64,000 nt of DNA from VAZQ01 sp963835165 (GTDB lineage Bacteria; Pseudomonadota; Alphaproteobacteria; Rhizobiales; Xanthobacteraceae), in the NCBI GenBank assembly GCA_963835165.1, contig CAWIGD010000022.1, forward strand, positions 174,676-238,675, read 5' to 3'. Positions 1-8,961 of this stretch are shown here, piece after piece (position 1 is the stretch's first letter; every line of letters starts with the position of its first letter). Made by a program: the position numbers and the translations under genes. Under the pieces are notes generated by a model. That model ran no database searches and was not told where the DNA came from. It saw only the letters and a list, made by a program, of their open reading frames with translations.

Positions 1-246
1 ATGATAACTGGAACCCAGATGCGGGCCGCGCGGGCGCTGCTGGACATCGATCAGCGTGAACTCGCCCAGCGCTCGGGACTTTCGCTGCCCACGATCCAGC
101 GCATGGAATCCAGCGGCGGGGTCGTGCGCGGGAACGTCGATTCGCTGATGAAGCTCGTCGATGCGCTTGCGGCTGCTGGGATCGAACTGATCGGCGAAGG
201 AGCCGCAAGCCACGATGGTGGCCGTGGCGTGCGGCTGAAGCGGTGA
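1..246 (+). CDS. XRE-family helix-turn-helix regulator
   Basis: An 81-residue protein that is almost entirely one HTH_3/XRE DNA-binding domain. The recognition-helix region reads ELAQRSGLSLPTIQRMES (about residues 20-38), and a short basic tail ends in RGVRLKR. This compact form, which begins MITGTQMRAAR, is common in Alphaproteobacteria as a stand-alone repressor-like protein. The start codon is the first base of the window, so the ribosome-binding site and any longer N-terminus cannot be seen; homologues usually start here. It lies 65 bases upstream of the hyf-like operon on the same strand and could regulate it, but that is inference from position only. No operator was recognised. Confidence 0.8.
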   Translation: MITGTQMRAARALLDIDQRELAQRSGLSLPTIQRMESSGGVVRGNVDSLMKLVDALAAAGIELIGEGAASHDGGRGVRLKR

Positions 247-310
247 CGACGCGGGCATTGTGCCGCGAGGAGCCATGCGCCGGCGCCGCCCCGCGCAAGG
301 GAAACAGGTG

Positions 311-2321
311 ATGGTGCTGCCCGCCCTCGCTTGCGCCGCCGTGCTGATCGCGACAGCCGTCCTTGCTCTCGCGATCAAGGATGTCACGCGGGCGCGCCAC
401 GTGGTCTACGGCATGTCCCTGATCGCTGTCATCGGCGCTGCTGGTGATCGCGCTCCTTGCGCTGCTCGGCGTCTCCCAGACGCCATCGGCCGTCACGCTC
501 CCGCTCGGCATCCCCTGGCTGGGCGCGCGTTTCCGTCTCGATGCCCTCTCGGCCTTCTTCCTGGCCGTGGTCGCGCTCGGCGCCGCCGCGGCAAGCCTGT
601 TTGCGGTTGGATACGGCCGCCATGAGCCATCACCGCGCCGGGTGTTGCCGTTCTATCCGGCCTTTCTCGCCGGCATGAGCGTCGTCGTGCTGGCCGACGA
701 CGCATTCACGTTTCTGGTGTCGTGGGAATTCATGTCGCTGTCGTCATGGGCGCTGGTCATGGCGCATCACCGCGTGCCCGACAACGTGCGTGCCGGATAC
801 GTCTATCTGATCATGGCGAGTTTCGGCACCCTCGCGCTGCTGCTCATGTTCGGATTGCTCGCAGGTCCCGATGGCGGTTATGCCTTTGCCGACATCCGCG
901 CGGGGCAGCTTTCGGCGGGAGCGGCGGCCGCCGTTCTCGTGCTTGCCTTGATCGGCGCCGGCTCCAAAGCCGGTCTCGTGCCGCTGCATGTCTGGCTGCC
1001 GCTGGCGCATCCGGCGGCGCCGAGCCATGTCTCGGCGCTGATGAGCGGCGTGATGACCAAGGTCGCCGTCTACGGCTTCGTGCGCATCGTCTTCGATCTG
1101 CTCGGAACACCCGTCTGGTGGTGGAGCATGGTGGTGCTTGCGCTTGGTGGCATCACCGCGGTGATGGGCGTGCTCTACGCCCTGATGCAGCACGACCTCA
1201 AGCGGCTGCTCGCCTACCACACAGTGGAAAACATCGGGATCATCTTCATCGGGCTAGGCCTTGCGCTCGCATTCAGGGCCCATGGCATGGCGTTGGCGGC
1301 GGCGCTCGCCCTCACGGCGGCCCTGCTGCACGTTTTCAATCATTCGATCTTCAAAAGTCTCCTGTTCTTCGGCGCTGGCGCAGTGCTTACCTCGACCGGG
1401 GAGCGCGACATGGAGCGCCTCGGTGGCCTCATCCATCGCATGCCCCAGACCGCCTTCGTCTTCCTTGTCGGCTGTGCGGCGATCTCGGCGCTGCCGCCCC
1501 TGAACGGCTTCGTTTCGGAATGGCTGACCTTCCAGGCGATCCTGCTCAGCCCGCAGATTCCATCCTGGGGGCTCAGGCTGCTGGTGCCTGCGGTCGGCGC
1601 GCTGCTGGCGCTGTCGGCGGCGCTTGCCGCCGCCTGCTTCGTCAAAGCGTTCGGCGTGACCTTTCTCGGCCGCACGCGCACACACGCGGCCGAGCAGGCG
1701 CGGGAAACCGACCGGTTTTCGCTGGCGGCGATGTTCTTGTTTGCAGCGCTCTGCCTGGTCGCCGGTGTTCTGCCCGGCTTTTTCATCGATGCGCTGGCCC
1801 CCGTGGTGCAAGGCCTGGTGGGCGCACGCATGCCGGCGCAAAGCGGCGTCGAATGGCTCTCGATCGTGCCGATCGCCGAAAGCCGCAGCTCCTATAACGG
1901 TCTCCTGGTCTTCCTGTTCATGCTGCTGTCAGGTGCGCTCGCCGCCTGGGCAATTCATCGCCTGGCGTCAGACAAGTTGCGCCGCGCCCCTGCCTGGGAC
2001 TGTGGCTATCCCGACGCGAGCCCCGCGACCCAGTACACCGCATCGAGTTTCGCGCAGCCGATCCGTCGCGTATTCGGCACCGTTGTGTTTCGCGCCCGCG
2101 AACAGGTCGATATGCCCTCGCCGGGTGTCCTGCAACCGGCGCGGTTCAGCGTGGACATGCGCGATCTGGTCTGGGATGCGCTCTATGCGCCCATCGTGGG
2201 CGGCGTCAGCTTCGCCGCCGAACGGCTCAATCACCTGCAGTTCCTGACGATCCGACAATTCCTGAGCCTGGTCTTCGCCGCGCTCGTACTCCTGCTGCTG
2301 GTGCTTGCGATATGGCCGTGA
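311..2321 (+). CDS. hyfB: Hydrogenase-4 subunit B-like (HyfB) membrane protein, apparent frameshift near the 5' end
   Basis: This is an antiporter-like (NuoL/M/N superfamily) proton-channel subunit of a Hyf/Ehr-type complex. The main open frame runs from a GTG at 444 (625 aa) and contains many membrane helices. It has the conserved Lys-bearing segment GSKAGLVPLHVWLPLAHPAAP and HDLKRLLAYHTVENIG. Upstream, a different frame starts at an ATG at 311 behind a good AAGGGA ribosome site and encodes a hydrophobic N-terminus (MVLPALACAAV...) as expected for HyfB. The two frames must join at about 420-444, which requires a one-base shift. Either the gene is frameshifted or a single-base error exists; translation from GTG 444 would lose the first helix. 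The 3' end overlaps hyfC by 10 bases. Confidence 0.85.
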
Positions 2322-3268
2322 TCTTCGAACTCGTCGTTCAGGGTTTGCAGATGCTGCTGGTGCTGCTGATGGCGCCGTTGCTCACCGGCTTCGTGCGCAA
2401 GGTGAAGGCTCGTCTGCTGCTCCGGCAGGGGCCGCCGCTGATCCAACCCTATCGCGACCTGGCGCGGCTGATGCGCAAGGAGGTGGTGCTGGCGGAGAAT
2501 GCCTCCTGGCTGTTCCGCGTCAGCCCCTACCTCATCTTCGCCGCCACCTGGGTGGCGGCATCGCTAGTGCCAACCTTTGGCACCGGTCTTCTGTTTTCCT
2601 GGTCTGCCGACTTCATCGTCATTATCGCGCTCCTCGGCAGTGCGCGCTTCTTCCTGGCCTTGGCCGGTTTGGATGTCGGTACCAGCTTCGGCGGCATCGG
2701 CTCCAGCCGCGAGATGATGATCGCTTCGCTCGCGGAGCCGGCGATGATCATGATCGTGTTCACGGTCGCGCTGGTTGCCGGTTCGACCCAGCTCTCGACC
2801 ATGGCCGCTTTCCTGGTGTCGTCGGAGGTGGGGCTGCGGGTGTCGCTGGGGCTGGCGCTGTTCGCGCTGATCATGGTGGCCATTGCCGAGAATGCCCGCA
2901 TTCCGGTCGACAATCCGGCAACGCATCTCGAATTGACCATGGTGCACGAGGCGATGGTGCTCGAATATTCCGGGCGCCACCTGGCGTTGATCGAGCTTTC
3001 TGCGTCGATGAAGCTCCTGCTCTACGTTTCGTTGATCGCTTGCCTGTTCGTGCCATGGGGGTTGGTGCCGTCGGGCGGCGCCGTCGCACTGCTGGCGATC
3101 GGGGTGCTCGCCTACATCGCCAAGCTTGCGGCCGGCGGTTTCCTGCTCGCGCTGTTCGAGACCTCGATCGCCAAGATGCGGGTCTTCCGCGTGCCGGAAT
3201 TCCTGGGTGCCGCGCTGATGCTCGGCCTGTTGGCGACCCTTCTCCTGTTCGTATCGCGGAGCCTGTAG
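2312..3268 (+). CDS. hyfC: HyfC/HycD-like membrane subunit (NuoH family)
   Basis: A 318-residue multi-spanning membrane protein of the complex I ND1/NuoH family, as in HycD and HyfC. It anchors the peripheral arm and forms part of the quinone-like/proton path. The family signature AENARIPVDNPATHLELTM is present at about residues 190-210, followed by HEAMVLEYSG. The early segment QGPPLIQPYRDLARLMRKE is also typical. The ATG overlaps the end of hyfB, suggesting translational coupling, and the stop codon directly abuts the hyfE start. Length is normal for the family (about 310). No damage is seen. Confidence 0.9.
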   Translation: MAVIFELVVQGLQMLLVLLMAPLLTGFVRKVKARLLLRQGPPLIQPYRDLARLMRKEVVLAENASWLFRVSPYLIFAATWVAASLVPTFGTGLLFSWSADFIVIIALLGSARFFLALAGLDVGTSFGGIGSSREMMIASLAEPAMIMIVFTVALVAGSTQLSTMAAFLVSSEVGLRVSLGLALFALIMVAIAENARIPVDNPATHLELTMVHEAMVLEYSGRHLALIELSASMKLLLYVSLIACLFVPWGLVPSGGAVALLAIGVLAYIAKLAAGGFLLALFETSIAKMRVFRVPEFLGAALMLGLLATLLLFVSRSL

Positions 3269-3934
3269 ATGCGGGGCGGCCTGAGCTTCGACATTGCCCA
3301 TCTGCTTGCAGGCTCGCTGGTGCTGGTGAGCTTCCTCGAGCTCTATCAGGACCGGCTCTATGCGCTGCTCAACATGTTTGCGCTCCATGCCTTGGTGTTG
3401 GCCCTCTCAGTCGCATGGCAGGCTCATGTTCAGGACGCGCCGCATCTCTACGTGACCGCGGCGATCGCGCTGGTGTTCAAGGCGATCGTCATTCCGGTCG
3501 CGCTGCATCGGATCATCGTTCGCCTGGGCATCCATCGCGAGATCGAAAAGGTGGTCGGCGTCGGGCCGGCGATGTTGCTGGGAATGGGCCTGGTCGCGCT
3601 GTCGATGGTGGTGATGCTGCGGGTGACGGCCGACGCCGATCCGCTCGCACGCGAAGACCTCGCTTTCGCGTTGTCGGTGGTGTTGCTCGGCCTGTTGATG
3701 ATGGTGACGCGGCGGAACGCGGTGAGCCAGGTCATCGGTTTCATGTCGCTGGAGAACGGCCTCGTGCTCGCGGCGACCGGCGCCAAGGGCATGCCGCTGG
3801 TGGTCGAGATCAGCGTCGCGTTTTCGATCCTGATCGCCTTCATCGTGATCGGCATATTCCTGTTCCGCATCCGCGAGCGCTTCGACAGCGTGGACATGCA
3901 GGCACTCGATCGCTTCCGCGGAGAGCGGCGATGA
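3269..3934 (+). CDS. hyfE: Hydrogenase-4 component E (HyfE) membrane protein
   Basis: A 221-residue membrane protein with about seven hydrophobic segments, matching HyfE. HyfE is the subunit combining NuoK-like helices with an N-terminal extension. The region SQVIGFMSLENGLVLAATG near residues 150-170 is the NuoK-like segment with the conserved membrane Glu. The start follows the hyfC stop without a gap, and the last codons overlap hyfF through an ATGA, so it is coupled within one operon. Nothing unusual is seen. Confidence 0.88.
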   Translation: MRGGLSFDIAHLLAGSLVLVSFLELYQDRLYALLNMFALHALVLALSVAWQAHVQDAPHLYVTAAIALVFKAIVIPVALHRIIVRLGIHREIEKVVGVGPAMLLGMGLVALSMVVMLRVTADADPLAREDLAFALSVVLLGLLMMVTRRNAVSQVIGFMSLENGLVLAATGAKGMPLVVEISVAFSILIAFIVIGIFLFRIRERFDSVDMQALDRFRGERR

Positions 3935-5376
3935 CCGGCATGTTCGAACCGGTCATCGCGGTTCTGGGCATTCCGGCCGTCGCGGCGGCAGTGCTGGCGG
4001 TGCTGCCGGGATACAGGCTCACCGCGAACCTCAATGTGGTCGCCACGTTCCTGACCTTCCTCGCGGCGGTATCGCTGTTCTTCGGCCGTCCGCAGCCTAG
4101 TCCATATCTGCTGGTGGACGACCTCAACAACGTGTTCATCGTCCTGACGACGTTCGTCGGCTTCACCACCAGCGTGTTCAGCGCGAGCTATATCGGCCAC
4201 GAGCTCGCGATCGGCCGCCTGACCCCGAGAGTGCTGCGCTTCTATCATGCGATGTACCAGGTGCTGATGTTCGCGATGAACCTTGCGCTCGTCACCAACA
4301 ATATCGGCGTGATGTGGGTGGCGATCGAGCTCGCGACGCTGACGACCGTGCTCATGGTGGGCATCTATCGCACCCACGAGGCGCTCGAAGCGGCGTGGAA
4401 ATATTTCATCCTCGGCAGCGTCGGGATCGCTCTTGCGCTGTTTGGCACCATCCTCGTCTACATGGCGGCGCGGCCGGTGATCGGGGAAGGGCTCGATGCC
4501 ATGGTGTGGACCGTGCTGGTCACGCGTGCAGACGCCTTCGATCCGGCACTGCTCAACGTCGCGTTCGTATTCCTGCTGCTCGGTTACGGCACCAAGGTCG
4601 GTCTCGCGCCACTGCACGCCTGGCTGCCAGACGCCCACGCCGAAGGCCCGACTCCGATCTCGGCCGTGCTTTCGGGGCTGTTGCTCAACGTCGCGCTTTA
4701 CGCCCTGCTGCGCTTCAAGATGCTGCTCGCGCTCAATCCGGGCGCGCTCGCGCCGGGACCGCTGATGGTGACGATGGGCCTCATTTCGCTCGTGTTCGCG
4801 GCGTTCATGCTGTACCGCCGCCGCGACATCAAGCGTATGTTCGCCTACTCCTCGATCGAGCACATGGGCATCATTACCTTTGCCTTCGGGATGGGCGGTC
4901 CGCTCGCCAACTTTGCCGGCCTCCTGCACATGACCATGCATTCGCTGACGAAATCGGCGATCTTTTTCGCCGTCGGCCACATCGCGCAGGTCAAGGGCAC
5001 GCAACGGATCGCCGATATGGGCGGGCTTACGGCAACCAATCCGGTGCTCGGTTGGGGGCTGGTGCTCGGCGTCGTCGCCATCGCCGGATTTCCGCCGCTC
5101 GGCATCTTCATGAGCGAGTTTCTGGTCATCACGTCGACCTTCGCGCGCGCGCCGTGGCTCGCCATCGCGCTGACATTCGGCATCCTGGTTGGCGTGGCCG
5201 CGCTGTTCCTGCGGTTGAACACCATCGCATTCGGCGAACCGCGCGGCACGAGCGCCGAAGCCAAGGCGTCCTATGTGCCGATGTTCGCGCATCTCGCGCT
5301 CGTCTTCGTCGCCGGCATCTATCTGCCGCCGGCACTCGTCACCTGGTTCCAGAACGTGGCCAAGCTCTTGGGATAG
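3931..5376 (+). CDS. hyfF: Hydrogenase-4 subunit F-like (HyfF) antiporter-type subunit
   Basis: A 481-residue second antiporter-like subunit (NuoN/M type) of the Hyf-like complex. The proton-path motif GYGTKVGLAPLHAWLPDAHA carries the conserved Lys, and RRRDIKRMFAYSSIEHMGI and HSLTKSAIFF are also intact. The chosen ATG at 3931 overlaps the hyfE stop in an ATGA; the open frame extends far upstream but only as a shadow of hyfC/hyfE. The gene ends 4 bases before hyfG. The presence of both HyfB and HyfF implies at least two ion-pumping modules. Intact. Confidence 0.9.
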   Translation: MTGMFEPVIAVLGIPAVAAAVLAVLPGYRLTANLNVVATFLTFLAAVSLFFGRPQPSPYLLVDDLNNVFIVLTTFVGFTTSVFSASYIGHELAIGRLTPRVLRFYHAMYQVLMFAMNLALVTNNIGVMWVAIELATLTTVLMVGIYRTHEALEAAWKYFILGSVGIALALFGTILVYMAARPVIGEGLDAMVWTVLVTRADAFDPALLNVAFVFLLLGYGTKVGLAPLHAWLPDAHAEGPTPISAVLSGLLLNVALYALLRFKMLLALNPGALAPGPLMVTMGLISLVFAAFMLYRRRDIKRMFAYSSIEHMGIITFAFGMGGPLANFAGLLHMTMHSLTKSAIFFAVGHIAQVKGTQRIADMGGLTATNPVLGWGLVLGVVAIAGFPPLGIFMSEFLVITSTFARAPWLAIALTFGILVGVAALFLRLNTIAFGEPRGTSAEAKASYVPMFAHLALVFVAGIYLPPALVTWFQNVAKLLG

Positions 5377-5380
5377 GCCG

Positions 5381-6889
5381 ATGGCGACGCTGACGGACAT
5401 GATCTCGGGAGAGTTGGTGCAACGCCACGGCGGGTGCCCGCGTGTCGTGGTGAACGAGGACGGCTGGCGCTTCGCGACCAGTCAGCTGTCGGCCGGCTAC
5501 TGGACGCTGCTCGGACTATGGGGCGATACAGGCGCGGTGCACATGACCGTGCTGGAAGAGGGTGCGCGCGAGATTGCAGTCATCACGATCCTCTGTTCGC
5601 ACGATCGCTTCCCCTCCGTCGGGGCGGTGCATGCGCCGGCCGTACGTCTGGAGCGGGCCATTCACGATCTCTACGGCATCCTGCCGGTAGGGTTGCCCGA
5701 CACCCGGCCCTGGCTCGACCTCGGCTTCTGGGATGTGGAGCACCCGCTCGGGAAGCGCCGCGTGGCGCCGGCGAAGCGTGCGCCGTACGCGTTCCTGCCG
5801 ACCGAGGGAGAAAACCTGCACCAGATCCCCGTCGGTCCGGTTCATGCCGGCATCATCGAGCCTGGGCATTTCCGCTTCACCGCCAATGGCGAGACCGTCG
5901 TGCGGCTGGAAGAGCGCCTCGGTTACGTCCACAAGGGCATCGAGGGCCTGATGGCGGGCGCGACCGTCGACCAGGCCGCGCGATTGGCCGGTCGCACCTC
6001 GGGCGACAGCAGCGTGGCCTTCGCTCTTGCCTTTGCCCACGCTGTGGAAGCAGCGGGCGAGGTCCAGGTCCCGCCACGCGCAATCCATCTGCGTGCGCTG
6101 ATGGCCGAGCTCGAGCGTCTCGCCAATCACTTCGGGGATATCGGGGCCGTCTGCAATGACGCCTCATTCTCGCTCATGCACGCACATTGCGGCGTTCTGC
6201 GCGAGCGGACCCTACGGGCGGCAGATGCATGCTTCGGCCATCGGCTGATGATGGATGCCGTGCTGCCCGGCGGCGTCGCGCGCGATCTCGCGGCCGATTG
6301 CATACCGCACGTCGCGGCCCTGTTGCAGGACACCCGCGCGACGCTCCCGGCACTGATCGAGCTTTACGACAACACCGCCTCCCTGCAAGACCGCACCGTC
6401 TCCACCGGGATTCTGCGCGCCGAGCTGGCCCGGCAGTTCGGCGCCGGCGGCTATGTCGGACGTGCGAGCGGACGCGCCTTTGACGCCCGAAAGACGCCCG
6501 GATACCGGCCGTACGGTCAGCTCGACTTCAACATTCCTGTTTTGGAAACCGGCGATGTGAATGCCCGCGTATGGGTGCGCATCCGCGAGGTTGAGCAAAG
6601 CCTCGGGCTGATTGAGCAGATCCTCAACACGCTGCCCGTCGGCGCGATCCGGACCGAATTCGGTCTGGCGGGCGGGACGCGCGAAGGTCTGGGTTTGGCG
6701 GAGGCGTTTCGCGGCGACGTACTGGCGTGGGTTCGGCTCGAAGGCGACCGCATCGCGCGCTGCCACCTGCGCGACCCGTCCTGGTTCCAATGGCCGCTGC
6801 TGGAAGCCGTGATCGAAGGCAACATCGTTGCGGACTTTCCCCTGTGCAACAAATCGTTCAATTGCTCCTATTCCGGACATGACCTCTAG
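5381..6889 (+). CDS. hyfG: HyfG/HycE-like large subunit (NuoC-NuoD fusion) lacking Ni-Fe cysteines
   Basis: A 502-residue protein with an N-terminal NuoC-like domain (about 1-130; HDLYGILPVGLPDTRPW) fused to a NuoD/[NiFe]-hydrogenase large-subunit fold. True group 4 hydrogenases carry an N-terminal RxCGxC motif and a C-terminal CxxC that hold the Ni-Fe site. Here the N-terminal position reads GRTSGDSSVAFALAFAH with no cysteine. The C-terminus ends DFPLCNKSFNCSYSGHDL, with two Cys spaced CX5C but no CxxC. This matches energy-converting hydrogenase-related (Ehr) subunits, which should not bind nickel. It is probably a redox-coupled ion pump of unknown substrate, not a hydrogenase. It is followed after 81 bases by hyfI. 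Confidence 0.88.
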   Translation: MATLTDMISGELVQRHGGCPRVVVNEDGWRFATSQLSAGYWTLLGLWGDTGAVHMTVLEEGAREIAVITILCSHDRFPSVGAVHAPAVRLERAIHDLYGILPVGLPDTRPWLDLGFWDVEHPLGKRRVAPAKRAPYAFLPTEGENLHQIPVGPVHAGIIEPGHFRFTANGETVVRLEERLGYVHKGIEGLMAGATVDQAARLAGRTSGDSSVAFALAFAHAVEAAGEVQVPPRAIHLRALMAELERLANHFGDIGAVCNDASFSLMHAHCGVLRERTLRAADACFGHRLMMDAVLPGGVARDLAADCIPHVAALLQDTRATLPALIELYDNTASLQDRTVSTGILRAELARQFGAGGYVGRASGRAFDARKTPGYRPYGQLDFNIPVLETGDVNARVWVRIREVEQSLGLIEQILNTLPVGAIRTEFGLAGGTREGLGLAEAFRGDVLAWVRLEGDRIARCHLRDPSWFQWPLLEAVIEGNIVADFPLCNKSFNCSYSGHDL

Positions 6890-6970
6890 CTCGAGATATT
6901 TCCTTTGGGGCGCGGACGGCGGCCGATCGATGGCCCGCCTTCGCGAGTAACGACACAAGAGGATCACGGT

Positions 6971-7564
6971 ATGCGCAGGATATTGTTCGAAGGGCTGATG
7001 CGCCGCCCGCTGACCGAAGCCCCGCCGGTCGCGGACGACGACGCGCTCGCCGAACTGGCGGCGAACGTCGACCGTGCGGCACGCCGGCGGCTCGGGCGAA
7101 GCCTGTCGATTCGCGAGGTCGATGCCGGCTCATGCAATGGTTGCGAACTCGAGATCCACGCGCTCAACAACGCGTTCTATGATCTGGAGCGCTTCGGGCT
7201 GCGCTTTGTGGCGTCGCCGCGACATGCCGACGTACTGCTCGTGACCGGGCCGGTCACCAGGAACATGCGCGAGGCGCTCGCGCGGACCTACGACGCGACA
7301 CCTGACCCCAAGTGGGTCGTCGCCGTCGGCGACTGCGCGCTCGACGGCGGTCTTTTTTCCGGCAGCTACGCGGTGGTGGGGGGAGTTTCGGCCGTTGTGC
7401 CCGTCGATCTTCATATCCCCGGCTGCCCCCCGCGTCCCAACGCAGTTGCTCAAGGGCCTGCTGTCTCTACTGGAGGCCTCATGAGATATGAAACGCGTCA
7501 GCGCGGGAACCCACGGGATGATGGTTGCGTCGCGAAGATATCTGGGCCAGAACCCAAGTCGTGA
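6971..7564 (+). CDS. hyfI: HyfI/NuoB-like iron-sulfur small subunit, C-terminal frameshift
   Basis: This is the 4Fe-4S small subunit of the Hyf-like complex, of the NuoB/20 kDa family. Cluster ligands are visible as CNGCE (about residues 56-60), GDC and PGCPP, so the electron-transfer cluster is retained. Directly after PGCPPRP the frame shifts. In the current frame the protein runs on as unrelated residues to a stop at 7564. Removing one base at about 7439-7440 would instead give the family-typical ending TQLLKGLLSLLEAS and a stop at 7482-7484 (170 aa). The gene therefore carries a one-base insertion, real or artefactual. No separate HyfH ferredoxin-like or HyfD gene is present in the window. 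Confidence 0.82.
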   Translation: MRRILFEGLMRRPLTEAPPVADDDALAELAANVDRAARRRLGRSLSIREVDAGSCNGCELEIHALNNAFYDLERFGLRFVASPRHADVLLVTGPVTRNMREALARTYDATPDPKWVVAVGDCALDGGLFSGSYAVVGGVSAVVPVDLHIPGCPPRPNAVAQGPAVSTGGLMRYETRQRGNPRDDGCVAKISGPEPKS

Positions 7565-8730
7565 TGGCGCAACCCGGTCCCGCCACATCGCCCGCGCCGA
7601 CGCCTGACGCCTTTTCCTTCCGCCTGCTGGCGACGGACGGCGACGCCCGCCGCGGTGAGTTCGCGACCGCGCACGGGCTTGTCGCAACCCCGGTTTTCAT
7701 GCCGGTCGGCACCCAAGCGACGGTCAAAGGGCTCACCCCCGAAACGGTGCGTGCGACCGGCGCCGACATCGTGCTCGCCAACACCTACCATCTGATGCTG
7801 CGTCCAGGGGCCGAGCGCGTAGCGGCGCTCGGCGGTCTGCACCGGTTCATGAATTGGCCGCACCCGATCCTGACAAATTCCGGCGGATTCCAGGTCATGT
7901 CGCTCTCACAGTTGCGCAAAGTCGCGGACAACTGCGTGACGTTCCGTTCCCACATTGACGGCGCCATGGTGGAGCTCTCTCCTGAGCGCGCGATCGAAAT
8001 CCAGAACCTGCTGGGCTCCGATATCGCAATGCAGCTGGACGAATGCCTGCGGTTGCCAGCGCCGCGTCGAGAGCTCGAACGCGCTATGCGGCTTTCGCTC
8101 GCCTGGGCCGAACGCAGCAAGCGTGCCTTCGAAACGGCGACGCGGTGCGGCGCCTTGTTCGGCATCGTGCAAGGCGGCGATGATCCGCAGCTGCGTGTCG
8201 AAAGCGCGCGCGCACTCACCGCTATCGGGTTCCATGGTTACGCCATCGGCGGGCTGGCCGTGGGCGAGCCACAGGACGTGATGCTGCGCACGGTTGCCGA
8301 GGTGGCGCCCGCGCTTCCCGCCGACCGTCCGCGTTATCTCATGGGCGTCGGAATGCCCGACGATATGCTCGCCGCGGTGGCGCGGGGCATCGACATGTTC
8401 GACTGTGTGCTCCCGACCCGCAACGGCCGTCATGGGCTCGCCTTTACCCGTTTTGGGCCGATCAATCTCAAGAACGCCCGCCACGCGGACGACCCGCGTC
8501 CGCTCGACGGCGCAAGCGCCTGCCCCGCGGCGCGTGACTATTCGCGCGCCTATCTCCATCACCTGGTGAAGGCGAATGAGATGCTCGGCGCGATCCTGCT
8601 CACCACAGTCAATGTGGCCTATTACCAGGAGCTGATGGCGGGCATGCGTGCGGCGATCGCGGCAGGAAACTTCACAGAGTTCTGCGCGCAAACACGCGAA
8701 GGCTGGGCGCAAGGAGAGGTGCGGACGTAG
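7564..8730 (+). CDS. tgt: Queuine tRNA-ribosyltransferase (Tgt) with substituted active-site and zinc positions
   Basis: This 388-residue protein aligns end to end with bacterial tRNA-guanine transglycosylase, which exchanges G34 for preQ1 in GUN tRNAs. MPVGTQATVKGLTPE, GIVQGG, GGLAVGEP and the nucleophile region FDCVLPTRNGRHG are present. Several positions differ from the E. coli enzyme. The TDSGGF aspartate (Asp89) is Asn (LTNSGGFQV). The zinc motif CxCxxC is reduced to SACPAAR, with only one of three Cys left. The zinc His in TIHN is Val (TTVN). Either zinc binding is dispensable in this clade or the protein has changed role. The ATG overlaps the run-on stop of hyfI; the ribosome site is weak. 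An alternative in-frame start lies at 7525. Confidence 0.85.
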   Translation: MAQPGPATSPAPTPDAFSFRLLATDGDARRGEFATAHGLVATPVFMPVGTQATVKGLTPETVRATGADIVLANTYHLMLRPGAERVAALGGLHRFMNWPHPILTNSGGFQVMSLSQLRKVADNCVTFRSHIDGAMVELSPERAIEIQNLLGSDIAMQLDECLRLPAPRRELERAMRLSLAWAERSKRAFETATRCGALFGIVQGGDDPQLRVESARALTAIGFHGYAIGGLAVGEPQDVMLRTVAEVAPALPADRPRYLMGVGMPDDMLAAVARGIDMFDCVLPTRNGRHGLAFTRFGPINLKNARHADDPRPLDGASACPAARDYSRAYLHHLVKANEMLGAILLTTVNVAYYQELMAGMRAAIAAGNFTEFCAQTREGWAQGEVRT

Positions 8731-8961
8731 CATCCGCGCAGCATTGAGGTCCGCGACCGCGCGCGACCTCGGAGCAATCGTTACCTCAGCAGCGCCGACT
8801 TCTAGTCACGAACAATGGCGGACGGCCAGGTGAAGGGGGAGTTGATCCACCGGCTCGGCCTTGGCGCACAATAGGGGCTCGACGACGACGCTGCATCGGC
8901 GCAGAATAAAACCAATCTAAACAACGGGCGCGGCAAGCGCTGACATTCCGGGAGACGGCGG

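Noticed and set aside
3448..5400. 650-codon minus-strand frame
   Set aside because: Shadow of hyfE/hyfF; the sense strand encodes conserved membrane subunits.
5381..6889. Calling the complex a true hydrogenase-4
   Set aside because: The large subunit lacks the cysteines required for the Ni-Fe site, so the hydrogenase name is kept only as a family label.
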